From the NCBI RefSeq assembly GCF_900046475.1, contig NZ_FCOU01000001.1, positions 80,811-144,810 on the forward strand: DNA of 64,000 bases. The letters run 5' to 3'. Positions 1 to 7,373 of the stretch are shown here, one piece after another. The position numbers and the translations under genes were made by a program. Position 1 is the stretch's first letter; every line of letters starts with the position of its first letter. The DNA comes from Collinsella ihumii. GTDB taxonomy: Bacteria > Actinomycetota > Coriobacteriia > Coriobacteriales > Coriobacteriaceae. The notes under the pieces are model-generated. The model made no database searches. It had not been told where the DNA came from and worked only from the letters and a program-made list of their open reading frames with translations.

Positions 1-398
1 GCGGCCCCATCGTTTCCGTGAGAGAGCTGAGACTTCATGGCCTCGGCGAAGATGTTGTTGATGAACTTGCACAGCACGTACGCGAAGCCGCCGATAAGGG
101 CCAGCGGAACCGCGAACGTCGTGCCGATGCCGGCGCCCGCACCTGTCAGGATGGCGAACGCGGTGGAGATGCCGGCGGCCGTACCGCCATCGGGAGAAAC
201 AGCCGCGCCGATGGGGAACGAGCCCAGAAAGACGATCTCGAGCGTCGCACCGATGATCGTGCCTGTAGCAACGTCGCCGAGCACCAGGCCGACCAGCGCT
301 CCCTCGACGATAGGCCTATTGAGCATGCAGTAGCCGAAGAAGTAATCCATCTTGCACAGGCCTACCACCAGGCCAGCAAGCAATGCCGAAACAAACAC
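1..398 (-). CDS. PTS mannose/sorbose-family IIC permease (partial, C-terminus off the window)
   Basis: Membrane channel component of a mannose-class phosphotransferase system. It moves the sugar across the membrane while IIB phosphorylates it. The first 132 residues are visible. They begin at a GTG that shares one base with the stop of the upstream isomerase gene (TAGTG) and has a GAAGGGA ribosome site. Glycine-rich hydrophobic segments such as GALVGLVLGDVATGTIIGA and the FPIGAAVSPDGG stretch are typical of the EII-Sor family. It is the fifth gene of a minus-strand operon with IIA, IIB, an aldolase and an isomerase; the IID partner should lie just outside the window. Substrate is not evident. 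Confidence 0.85.
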   Translation of the reverse strand, partial: MFVSALLAGLVVGLCKMDYFFGYCMLNRPIVEGALVGLVLGDVATGTIIGATLEIVFLGSFPIGAAVSPDGGTAAGISTAFAILTGAGAGIGTTFAVPLALIGGFAYVLCKFINNIFAEAMKSQLSHGNDGA

Positions 399-1231
399 TA
401 GTATTCACGTCCCTTCAAGGTGGTTAGTGAACTTGTGAGCACCGCGTACGGATGCTCGAAGTACGAAGATTTCGTCATCTCAAGCGCGCAGTCCCCTGAA
501 TAGCCCCCTGCTTTCAGCTGTTTCAGGATCTCTACCGGATTGAGACTACCCGCCTGGTCACCCCATCCCACATGGGCGGGGTCACATGGGTTGAGGTTGG
601 TGAGGTGGACGTATCCGATATCGGAGCCGAACGCATCAAGCCAAGCCGCCAAGCTCTCACCGTTTCGCACGATAGTCCCGGTATCCAACGTGACCGTCAG
701 GCTCGTCCTCCCCACCTCGTCCACAATGCCCGCAACGTCTTCGAGACTCGAAACGAGTCGATACGGACGGCGTACGAGGGGCTCGATTGAAACCGTCATG
801 CCCGCGTCGGCCGCCATATCGCAAATCCGTCGCACAGCCAGCACAAGGGCCTCGCGGGCTTTCTGTCGGTCCGAGTCGAGCGGCGTCCAGCCGCCGTTGA
901 TCGAGATGCGCTTTGTGCCGAGCACCTGACCGAGCTTCACGATATTCCGGTAATAGCCGAGCGTGAGCCTCTGGGTTGCCCTGTCGAGCGACGCCAGATT
1001 GTATGCCTTGGGATTCGACTGTTCGGGAGTCAGCGTGCGTACCCGCAGACCCGATTCGGAACAGCTCGATGCCACCTCGTCGAGGTTGTACACATCCCAT
1101 GCATCGATGTTGACGTGGTTATTGCAAAGCCAGAGATCGACATCGAGAGCGCCGACGGCCGAGACATCATGACAGAAGGTGGCAAACGACCAGTAACGCC
1201 AGATCTGATTGGTGGGAAGAAAACGGAGCAT
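398..1231 (-). CDS. sugar phosphate isomerase/epimerase, TIM-barrel (AP endonuclease 2-like fold)
   Basis: Predicted metal-dependent isomerase or epimerase acting on a ketose or its phosphate, 277 residues, the usual family length. The four metal ligands expected of the xylose-isomerase-like barrel are visible: E150 (in SIEPL), D183 (TLDTG), H209 (YVHLTN) and E251 (ALEMT). Start is ATG with GAGGG upstream. It sits between a class II aldolase and PTS IIC in one operon. A likely job is converting the imported sugar phosphate into the ketose the aldolase, after another phosphorylation, can cleave. No dedicated kinase is in the visible part of the operon. The exact substrate is not readable from sequence. 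Confidence 0.8.
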   Translation of the reverse strand: MLRFLPTNQIWRYWSFATFCHDVSAVGALDVDLWLCNNHVNIDAWDVYNLDEVASSCSESGLRVRTLTPEQSNPKAYNLASLDRATQRLTLGYYRNIVKLGQVLGTKRISINGGWTPLDSDRQKAREALVLAVRRICDMAADAGMTVSIEPLVRRPYRLVSSLEDVAGIVDEVGRTSLTVTLDTGTIVRNGESLAAWLDAFGSDIGYVHLTNLNPCDPAHVGWGDQAGSLNPVEILKQLKAGGYSGDCALEMTKSSYFEHPYAVLTSSLTTLKGREY

Positions 1232-1257
1232 CGTGAACCCTCAACCAATAGGGGCTG

Positions 1258-2118
1258 CTAAGCCTTGTTCACGCAGCCAAAGACCTCCATGTAGTGCATG
1301 AGGGCCTTCTTGTAAGCTTCGGCGCCGATCTCGTTATACTGGCACGCGTTGATCTTCTTCTTGTCCGGATCGACATCGGGCGCATAGTCGGCGTCCATGG
1401 CATCCTTGATGGCCAGGTTCGAAGCCTGGGAAAGGTCGGTCCAAAGATTGACCTTCTGGATGCCGCACTCGATGGCGTGCGCAATCAGATCGTCACCCGT
1501 ACCGGACCCGCCGTGGAGCACGAGCGGGACGTCCACACTCGAAGCGATGGTCTGCAACAGCTCGTACTCAAGATGAGGCGTGCCCTTATAGGCACCGTGG
1601 GAGGTACCCACGGCCACCGCCAGACAGTCGACACCCGTCTCCTCCACGAACGACGCAGCCTCGTCGGGATGCGTCAGACCGGCGTCGCGCGTCTCCTCGT
1701 ACTCGTTGCCCTGACCGACGTGACCCAGCTCGGCCTCGACCGAAACGCCCACCGCATGGGCGATCTTCACGATCTCCTTCGACTCGGCCACGTTTTGCTC
1801 ATACGGCAGTGTGGAACGGTCGACCATCACGGAGCTGAAGCCAGCGCGGATGGCACGAATCAGATGCTCGAACGGACCGCCGTGATCCAGATTGAGCGCA
1901 AAGGGCACGCTCGGATAGCGGCGCTCGTAAAAGCGAGCAAGCTCACCCATCTCCTCGATACCGAAAACACCCGGGCAGCCGAGAATAACCGGGGCGTTCA
2001 TCTCGTCGGCCGCCTGCAGGCACGCCTCCATGGTGAACCGGCTGAATACGTTCGGAGCCGGAATGCCGTAATGGCCCTTCTTAGCCTCCTGCAAGAGCAC
2101 ATGCATCGGTTCCAACAT
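1258..2118 (-). CDS. class II fructose/tagatose-bisphosphate-type aldolase
   Basis: Zinc-dependent aldolase of 286 residues that would cleave a ketose (bis)phosphate to triose phosphates. The start is the ATG preceded by GGAGG with 8-nt spacing; an in-frame upstream extension of 25 codons lacks this signal. D79-H80 (NLDHG), H174 (GTSHGAYK) and H202 (LHGGSG) are the catalytic aspartate and zinc ligands of the family. It lies in a PTS operon with an isomerase, so it probably serves a specific sugar rather than glycolysis. A second class II aldolase is encoded at 37783-38634, and the two differ clearly in sequence. Tagatose-type versus fructose-type specificity cannot be decided here. Confidence 0.87.
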   Translation of the reverse strand: MLEPMHVLLQEAKKGHYGIPAPNVFSRFTMEACLQAADEMNAPVILGCPGVFGIEEMGELARFYERRYPSVPFALNLDHGGPFEHLIRAIRAGFSSVMVDRSTLPYEQNVAESKEIVKIAHAVGVSVEAELGHVGQGNEYEETRDAGLTHPDEAASFVEETGVDCLAVAVGTSHGAYKGTPHLEYELLQTIASSVDVPLVLHGGSGTGDDLIAHAIECGIQKVNLWTDLSQASNLAIKDAMDADYAPDVDPDKKKINACQYNEIGAEAYKKALMHYMEVFGCVNKA

Positions 2119-2268
2119 TGCTTTGCCTCCCTTTCTCTGAAAGCATTTCATCGGCTTCTTGAAGGGAAAAGAGATAGAACTACCCATCGCCACGCGCTTT
2201 TGTTTTCACACGCGGTTTGCCTTCAAGAGTCCGCGAGCCGCTCGCGGACGCCGTTGTTGCATATCTAC

Positions 2269-2730
2269 TTACTTGTAGATGGTCTTTTTCTCTGTGGGCA
2301 CCTGCTGGATCCCCAGCTCAATACCGCGATCGGCGAGCTCGTGCAGTATCTCTTCCTCCTCGGGGAGCAGGAAGATCGCTTGATCGACCTGACGCGTACC
2401 CGGACGGTTCTTGATGCCGCCCAGATTGACGCTATTGATCTCAGGGATCGCATCGCAGATCTTCTTCGCATCCGCCACGCTGCCGGTCACGATGAACAGG
2501 TTGTACTTGTCCGTAACACCGCTCTTGATCGCCTTGATGCTGTCCTCGATGCTCTTGATCACGAGCTTGATGCCCTGCGGCTTGGCGAGCCGCAACGTCG
2601 ACATCTTGAGCTTATCTGTAGCCGCCTCGTCATCAGCAACCAAAATGCAATCGGCGCCGATGCTCCGCGTCCACGAGAACGCGACCTGGCCGTGCAGAAG
2701 CCTGTGGTCGATACGGAATAGCTTAATCAT
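2269..2730 (-). CDS. PTS mannose/sorbose-family IIB component
   Basis: Cytoplasmic phosphocarrier of 153 residues that takes phosphate from IIA on a histidine and passes it to the sugar at IIC/IID. The family signature RIDHRLLHGQV is at residues 6-16, placing the active-site histidine at H13. It begins 21 bp after the IIA stop and precedes the aldolase gene by about 150 bp, on the same strand. The combination of IIB with an aldolase and isomerase marks a dedicated catabolic operon. The identity of the sugar is unknown. Confidence 0.92.
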   Translation of the reverse strand: MIKLFRIDHRLLHGQVAFSWTRSIGADCILVADDEAATDKLKMSTLRLAKPQGIKLVIKSIEDSIKAIKSGVTDKYNLFIVTGSVADAKKICDAIPEINSVNLGGIKNRPGTRQVDQAIFLLPEEEEILHELADRGIELGIQQVPTEKKTIYK

Positions 2731-2751
2731 GTCGCTCCCTCTCCCTACGTT

Positions 2752-3180
2752 CTAGAAGCTGTTGCCCTCGTCCTCTTCGTCGCCTCTGTCTAGCAACGTA
2801 TCACATAGCACGATGTGCTCACGAGCCGCAGACACAATCCTGGGAAGAGATTCGACCAGCTCTTCAACTGGACACATGCTCATCTCGAGAAGCAATGCAA
2901 AGTTGATACCCGTTATCAAGTGAAACGGATACTCGGCGAGCAGCTGCATAAACTCGTTATTGACCGAGCCTCCAAGAACATCGGTGAGCACAAACAGCTC
3001 GGCTTTGGAGTAATCATGCTCGGATACGATGCGTCTGAACTCAACCTGGTAATCAACGTCCTTGTCAACGTACGCCGTGATGCACTCGATAGGACCGATA
3101 TCGCCAGCAACCATATGCAGCGAGGACAAGATACCTTCGGAGAACCCGCCGTGCGTCGCAACAATAATTCGCTTATCCAT
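2752..3180 (-). CDS. PTS mannose-family IIA component
   Basis: Cytoplasmic IIA phosphocarrier, 142 residues. It accepts phosphate from HPr on H10 of the motif IIVATHGGFSEG, the same position as in E. coli ManX. The start is the ATG with AAGGGAGGTG upstream; a longer in-frame extension lacks a ribosome site. The C-terminus is acidic (DRGDEEDEGNSF). It is the first gene of the operon, behind a plausible promoter at 3274-3303. The region is less GC-rich than most of the window and ends beside a transposase remnant, so the operon may have been acquired. Confidence 0.9.
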   Translation of the reverse strand: MDKRIIVATHGGFSEGILSSLHMVAGDIGPIECITAYVDKDVDYQVEFRRIVSEHDYSKAELFVLTDVLGGSVNNEFMQLLAEYPFHLITGINFALLLEMSMCPVEELVESLPRIVSAAREHIVLCDTLLDRGDEEDEGNSF

Positions 3181-3273
3181 TCCTCTGCACCTCCCTTCAT
3201 GCGTTGCCTTTTGATTCCACGATGCCAACCAGCCGACGAGGCACGCGTCCGCCTTTCTTGGTCGTCAATAGGT

Positions 3274-3303
3274 AATATACATCTGGTACGTTATATATGT
3301 CTG
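3274..3303 (-). promoter_or_regulatory. candidate promoter of PTS operon 1
   Basis: On the minus strand, -35 CAGACA (3303-3298), an 18-bp spacer and -10 TATATT (3279-3274), giving a leader of about 87 nt before the IIA start. The spacer is AT-rich and partly symmetrical around ACGTACC, which might hold an operator. Prediction by eye only. Confidence 0.45.
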
Positions 3304-3382
3304 TGATAACTGCCAATGGTCGTATTTCGCGAGTGAACGGCAAAATCCCAGCATGCGGACGGAACGAAAAGGCACATGTCGT

Positions 3383-3428
3383 CGTTGCGCGAAAATGTCA
3401 CCCCTCGTTGGGCGAAAATGTCACCCCT
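3383..3428. repeat. two tandem 23-bp repeats at the transposase remnant end
   Basis: Two adjacent 23-bp units, 3383-3405 and 3406-3428, differ at one base and share the core GCGAAAATGTCACCCCT. They overlap the last codons of the transposase fragment and may be the transposase-binding end of the lost element. Confidence 0.7.
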
Positions 3429-3733
3429 CCGGAGGCCCGCCTGGTCTCCCGCCTCCGGAACGCCCTCGCGAGCTCGGCCTCGGACGGGGCGGGGCCGAAC
3501 CGGTCGGCGGGGCCCCTCGGCGCGAACGCGAACTTCGCGTTGATGTAGGGGGCGTAGTAGCCGTTGAACCGCTCGTTCAGCCGGTCGTAGTCGGATATGC
3601 CGAACCTCAGGCAGTCGGTGGGCAGCCTGAGCTTGATCGTCCGGTGGGCCCGCTCCACGCGCCCCTTCGCCTGCGGGGTCGAGGCGAGCACCATGCGCAC
3701 CCCCAGGTCCCCCGTCATCTCCGCGAACTGCAC
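3398..3733 (-). pseudogene. transposase C-terminal remnant (ISNCY/IS481-like integrase core)
   Basis: A 111-residue open fragment resembling the C-terminal half of a DDE integrase-type transposase. It contains STPQAKGRVERAHRTIKLRL, where the glutamate after KGRV fits the third catalytic residue, then FNGYYAPYINAKFAFAP, as in ISNCY/ISBm1-type proteins. The helix-turn-helix part and the first two catalytic aspartates are absent, so it cannot be active. The break is near 3735. It separates the lower-GC PTS operon from the thiamine transporter. The exact IS family is tentative. Confidence 0.7.
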
Positions 3734-4080
3734 CTCGAAACCCCAGGAAAGAGGGGGTTAATATTTCTTCAAAATGAATTTGTTATCAAATCGGGAAGTA
3801 TAAGTGGAAAACGGCCATGTCTAACAAGCCTGTGACCTGCGGTTTCTTTGTTCGTCCGATCCCGAAAATCCCGGAAGGGGCCCTCGATCCGCCCCTATGC
3901 GGCCCTTATTGCCCAAGACTTGATACCAAATTCAAAACGAAGGGCCAGCGCACCTTGGTAAAAGGTTTTACCAAGGTGCGGTTTCACACGCGGGCGGATA
4001 CAGCGACCCCTCGCACGCCCCGGGGACCCGTGCACCCGCCGCGGACCCGACCGCCGCAAAGACCATCAACCAGTGTCTCC
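3734..4080. other. intergenic region without a recognisable gene
   Basis: About 350 bp between the transposase remnant and the stop of the ABC ATPase gene. Open frames here look like chance frames in GC-rich DNA. The only structured feature is the hairpin at 3949-3980. The rest shows nothing I can name. Confidence 0.6.
3949..3980. repeat. perfect 15-bp inverted repeat, possible terminator of the thiamine transporter operon
   Basis: Arms CGCACCTTGGTAAAA and TTTTACCAAGGTGCG with a 2-bp centre. It lies 100 bp past the last gene of the minus-strand thiamine transporter operon. The U-run lies inside the arm rather than after it, so it is not a textbook terminator. Confidence 0.55.
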
Positions 4081-4833
4081 CTAGCCGAGGAGGGCCAGCA
4101 CCTGGCGCTTGTGCTCCAGGAACTCCTCGGTCAGGGCGAAGGAGGCGCGCTCTGCGCGCGGGCACGGTATGCGCTCGGTGCCCACGATGCGCGTCGGGCG
4201 CCCCGCCTGGGGAGCGCCGCGCATGACGAAGATCTCGTCGGCGAGCTCAAGCGCCTCGTCGACGTCATGGGTCACGACGAGCGCCGTCGTGCCGAAGCGC
4301 TCGGCGACGTCAAGAAACCATGCGTGCATGTCGGCCTTGGTGAACGCGTCGAGCGCGGAGAAGGGCTCGTCGAGCAGCATGAAATCCTGGCTGAACAGAT
4401 AGCTGCGAAGCAGGGCGGCGCGCTGCCGCATGCCGCCGGAAAGCTCCGAGGGCCAGCGGTCGGTCGTGCCCGCGAGCCCGAACGTGTCGAACAGCGCGAG
4501 CGCCTGCTCCCGTGCCTGGGCACGGGGCACCCCGCGCAACACGAGCGGCAGGGACACGTTGTCGACGATCGTCTTCTCGGGCAGCAGCAAGTCCTTCTGC
4601 AGCATGTACGCCAGCTGCCCCGGCGCGCCCGTGATGTCGCGCCCGTCGAGCTCGACGCTGCCGGAATCGGGCAGTGAGAGCCCGGCGACCACATGGAACA
4701 GGGTCGTCTTGCCGCAGCCCGAGGGGCCGAGCAGGCAGGCGATATGCCCGGCAGGTACCGTCAGGCTGATGTCGTCGAGTACCTGGACCCCATCGAACGC
4801 CACGCACACGTGCCCGACTTCAAGCTGTGCCAC
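4081..4833 (-). CDS. ABC transporter ATPase, thiamine-precursor type (ThiZ-like)
   Basis: ATPase subunit, 250 residues, of an importer energised at the inner face of the membrane. Start is a GTG with GGAGG five bases upstream. Walker A is GPSGCGKTT, the signature LSGGMRQRAAL, Walker B FMLLDEPFSALD and the switch histidine VVTHDV, all intact. It resembles the nitrate/taurine/HMP-precursor class of ATPases. It is the last gene of a minus-strand set with a binding protein, a permease and a thiamine-binding protein behind a TPP riboswitch. That strongly implies thiamine or pyrimidine-precursor uptake. Confidence 0.88.
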   Translation of the reverse strand: MAQLEVGHVCVAFDGVQVLDDISLTVPAGHIACLLGPSGCGKTTLFHVVAGLSLPDSGSVELDGRDITGAPGQLAYMLQKDLLLPEKTIVDNVSLPLVLRGVPRAQAREQALALFDTFGLAGTTDRWPSELSGGMRQRAALLRSYLFSQDFMLLDEPFSALDAFTKADMHAWFLDVAERFGTTALVVTHDVDEALELADEIFVMRGAPQAGRPTRIVGTERIPCPRAERASFALTEEFLEHKRQVLALLG

Positions 4834-4891
4834 GTTTGCCTCCCCCTGGGAGCAGCGAGCCGCCGCCGCTGCCCCGTGCCCTAAGCTTCTG

Positions 4892-5974
4892 TTAGATAAA
4901 CTGCAGGTCAAGACCGGCACCGGGCTCGATCTCAGGCGCAAAGCCCTGATCGCCAACCCAGCCGAAGAACGCGTCCCAGCGGCCCTGGTCGATCACGCCC
5001 CACGCGTCGGCGTCGGCCTGGTACTGGTCGGCCAGGTACTCCTGGCTCGCGCGCACGAGCTCCTCATCGAGCTCCGGCGACGCCTCGAGCAGCACGTCGG
5101 CGGCTGCGTCCGGGTCCGCGATGCAGTCCTCGTAGCCGCGGCGCGTCGCATCCAGAAACGCCTGCACGGTGTCGGGGTCGTCGGCGATCAGGTCGTCGTT
5201 GGCGATGATCACCGGTGTGTAGAAGTCGAAGACCGAGTCGATGTCGGCGAACGCGAAGTAATTCGTGTCGAGGCCCGCAAGCTGGCACTTCACGCCGGCC
5301 CACGCCCAGTAGATCCAGATGGTGTCCACCTGGTCGGTCTGCAGAGCGGTCACCTCGTCGGTCACCGTGGAGGGGATCATCTGCACGCGGCTGAAGTCTC
5401 CCCCGTCGGCCTCGACGCAATGCTTGATCACGCCCTGCTCGATGGGACCCTCCCAGGTGGCGTACGTGTGGTCCATCATAGCCGCGGGATGCGTGATGCC
5501 CTTCTCGGCGCGGCTAATGATGCCCGAGGTGTTGTGCTGGATGATGGCGGCGATGGCGCTCACGGGAAGACGGCTGTCCTCGCTCGAGACGTAGCTCGCC
5601 ATGGTGTCCTGGAAGCTCACGCCGAACTGGGCCTCGCCGGTGGCGACCAGGGCGTCGGCGCCGTTTTCGGGCGCCTGCACGATCTCGACCTCGAGACCGG
5701 CCTCCTCGTAGTACCCGCGGGCCGCGGCGACGTACACGCCCGTGTGGTTGGTGTTGGGCGTCCAGTCGAGCGCGAACGTGATCTTTTTGAGCTCAGAGGC
5801 GCCTGTTGCCGCGGAGCCGCCGGAAGATGCGGTGCTCGACGAGGTGCCGTCGGAGCATCCGGCGAGCGCAGAGGCACCGAGGACGCCGGCGCCCGCAAGG
5901 CCGCACCGCACAAGCCCGCGGCGGGAAACCGGACGGTGGGCAAAAAGCTGATCGATGGTTGAGATGCGAGACAT
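4892..5974 (-). CDS. ABC substrate-binding lipoprotein, NMT1/THI5-like (thiamine precursor)
   Basis: Extracytoplasmic solute-binding protein, 360 residues. The start chosen is ATG (SRISTIDQ...) with GGAGAG upstream; a TTG four codons earlier overlaps that ribosome site. The N-terminus has a twin-arginine motif (SRRGLV) and a lipobox ALAGC with the lipidated cysteine at residue 40, so it is probably a Tat-exported lipoprotein. The mature part starts FALDWTPNTNHTGVYVAAARGYY, typical of ThiY/NMT1 proteins that bind pyrimidine precursors such as HMP or FAMP. The TPP riboswitch context agrees. The precise ligand is inferred. Confidence 0.88.
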   Translation of the reverse strand: MSRISTIDQLFAHRPVSRRGLVRCGLAGAGVLGASALAGCSDGTSSSTASSGGSAATGASELKKITFALDWTPNTNHTGVYVAAARGYYEEAGLEVEIVQAPENGADALVATGEAQFGVSFQDTMASYVSSEDSRLPVSAIAAIIQHNTSGIISRAEKGITHPAAMMDHTYATWEGPIEQGVIKHCVEADGGDFSRVQMIPSTVTDEVTALQTDQVDTIWIYWAWAGVKCQLAGLDTNYFAFADIDSVFDFYTPVIIANDDLIADDPDTVQAFLDATRRGYEDCIADPDAAADVLLEASPELDEELVRASQEYLADQYQADADAWGVIDQGRWDAFFGWVGDQGFAPEIEPGAGLDLQFI

Positions 5975-6026
5975 ATGACTCTCCAATATGCGAAATCTGA
6001 TCGATGCGCCTTGTCGGCACCTTTTC

Positions 6027-6836
6027 CTACCCCTCGGAGCGCTCCCAGGGCATGAGCTTGCGGCGCAGCGCGCCGACCGCCCACATGAGCACCAGCGACA
6101 GGGCGGAGATGAGGATGATCACGGCGAACATCTTGTCGAACGCGTAAGCGCTGCGCACGCGGGTCATGTAGACGCCCAGGCCCGAGAAGCCGCCGAGCCA
6201 CTCGGCGATGACCGCGCCCACGATGGCGTAGGTCGCGGAGATCTTCAGGCCCGAGAATAGGTGCCCGAGCGACGCGGGCAGCTTCGCGTGGCGCATGATC
6301 TGCGCGCGGCTCGCGCCCATGGACCGCATGAGGTCGATGACGTCGGGGTCGACGGAGCGGAACCCGTCGAGCAGCCCCACCGTGATCGGGAAAAAGGTCG
6401 TGATGACGATAAGCACGACCTTGGGCAGCATGCCGTAGCCGAACCACAGCACAAGCAGCGGCGCGATGGCGACCGTCGGGATGGTCTGCGTGAGCACGAC
6501 GAGCGGATAGAACGCACGGTAGACGAGCTCGAAGCGGTCCATGAGGACCGCCGCGGCGAAACCGAGCGCGATGCCGCAGGCGAGCCCCGCCGCCGCCTCG
6601 GCGAGCGACGTCACGGCATGGCCGGCCAGCAGCTGCCAGTCGCCGACGAGCGCCTGGATGACCGCCACGGGGCTCGGCAGCAGAAACGACGGGACGAGCC
6701 CCACCGAGCACACGAGCTGCCAGATGGCGACCAGGGCCAGCACGGTCACCGGGGCGGCCAGCTTGCCGACAAGCGGGCTCACCCCCGCCGTGCGCGCAAG
6801 CGCCGGCGCACCCGAGCCCTTACGCTTCGGACTCAT
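6027..6836 (-). CDS. ABC transporter permease, thiamine-precursor type (ThiX-like)
   Basis: Integral membrane subunit of 269 residues with about six hydrophobic segments. It has a typical EAA loop (MRSMGASRAQIMRHAKLPASL region) that contacts the ATPase. The ATG start overlaps the end of the thiamine-binding protein gene by 17 bp, so the two are translationally linked. The family is the binding-protein-dependent permease group shared with taurine and nitrate transporters. Riboswitch control and the NMT1-like binding protein indicate thiamine-precursor uptake. Confidence 0.88.
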   Translation of the reverse strand: MSPKRKGSGAPALARTAGVSPLVGKLAAPVTVLALVAIWQLVCSVGLVPSFLLPSPVAVIQALVGDWQLLAGHAVTSLAEAAAGLACGIALGFAAAVLMDRFELVYRAFYPLVVLTQTIPTVAIAPLLVLWFGYGMLPKVVLIVITTFFPITVGLLDGFRSVDPDVIDLMRSMGASRAQIMRHAKLPASLGHLFSGLKISATYAIVGAVIAEWLGGFSGLGVYMTRVRSAYAFDKMFAVIILISALSLVLMWAVGALRRKLMPWERSEG

Positions 6837-7128
6837 GGTACTTTCCGACCTTCTGCTCCGTCGTCAGCAGGCCGCGCTCGGGCGCATAGAAGATCTTGGC
6901 ATAGGTGGCCACCTTGTCGGCGCCGGCCTTGATGACGATACGGTTCACCTCGGCGAGCACCTCCATGCACAGGTCGTAATCGCCCTCGATCGCGGTCTCG
7001 AACGGACCGACGTACGCATCGGGGAACTTGGACATGATGTAGGCGATGGCCTCGTCGACGATGCGGCAGGTCTCCTCGTCGCTCTCCGTGTTCTGCGGCA
7101 GCACCTGAATCGCTACGCTTGCCTCCAT
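6820..7128 (-). CDS. thiamine-binding protein, YqgV/MTH1187 family (DUF77)
   Basis: Small cytoplasmic protein of 102 residues whose family (PF01910) binds thiamine and is often encoded with thiamine transporters. The sequence starts MEASVAIQVLPQ and includes GPFETAIEGDYDLCMEVL, matching the family pattern. The start ATG has GGAAGGG upstream and lies directly after the riboswitch terminator hairpin. It is the first gene of the operon and overlaps the permease gene. A sensing or chaperoning role in the transporter is inferred; no catalytic residues are evident. Confidence 0.85.
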   Translation of the reverse strand: MEASVAIQVLPQNTESDEETCRIVDEAIAYIMSKFPDAYVGPFETAIEGDYDLCMEVLAEVNRIVIKAGADKVATYAKIFYAPERGLLTTEQKVGKYHESEA

Positions 7129-7151
7129 GGTCTTCCCTTCCGGGGCATGGA

Positions 7152-7181
7152 AAAAGCCCCTCGAACATCGTAGGGGCTTTT
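7152..7181 (-). terminator. intrinsic terminator of the TPP riboswitch
   Basis: Minus-strand stem AAAAGCCCCT / AGGGGCTTTT followed by Us, between the aptamer and the ribosome site of the thiamine-binding protein gene. Position fits transcription attenuation when TPP is bound. Confidence 0.85.
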
Positions 7182-7196
7182 GTATCAAAGCGTTGG

Positions 7197-7295
7197 TCCC
7201 TACGCCGGCATTACCCGGATCAGGTTCAGGGTCGAAGCGGTGCGGGCGATGCTGCCCATCGAGCTTCCTCTCAGCCGGCATCCGCCAGCTCCCCT
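7197..7295 (-). promoter_or_regulatory. TPP (THI-box) riboswitch aptamer
   Basis: Read on the minus strand, the region contains the two conserved THI-box cores: GCCGGCTGAGAGG and CTGATCCGGGTAATGCCGGC ending in GTAGGGA. These pair as in the TPP aptamer. It is followed by a terminator at 7181-7152 and then the thiamine transporter operon. A -10-like TATACT lies at 7312-7307, just upstream. Control is expected to be termination when TPP is plentiful. Confidence 0.95.
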
Positions 7296-7373
7296 CTTGC
7301 GTGTCCAGTATATCCCAACTCGCGCAACCGCTCGCGCGTTCTTGCGACATCGGACGGCGCGGGACTCCATACG

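Noticed and set aside
3817..4677. 286-codon plus-strand frame
   Set aside because: Its second half is antisense to the ABC ATPase with intact Walker motifs, and it lacks a ribosome site.
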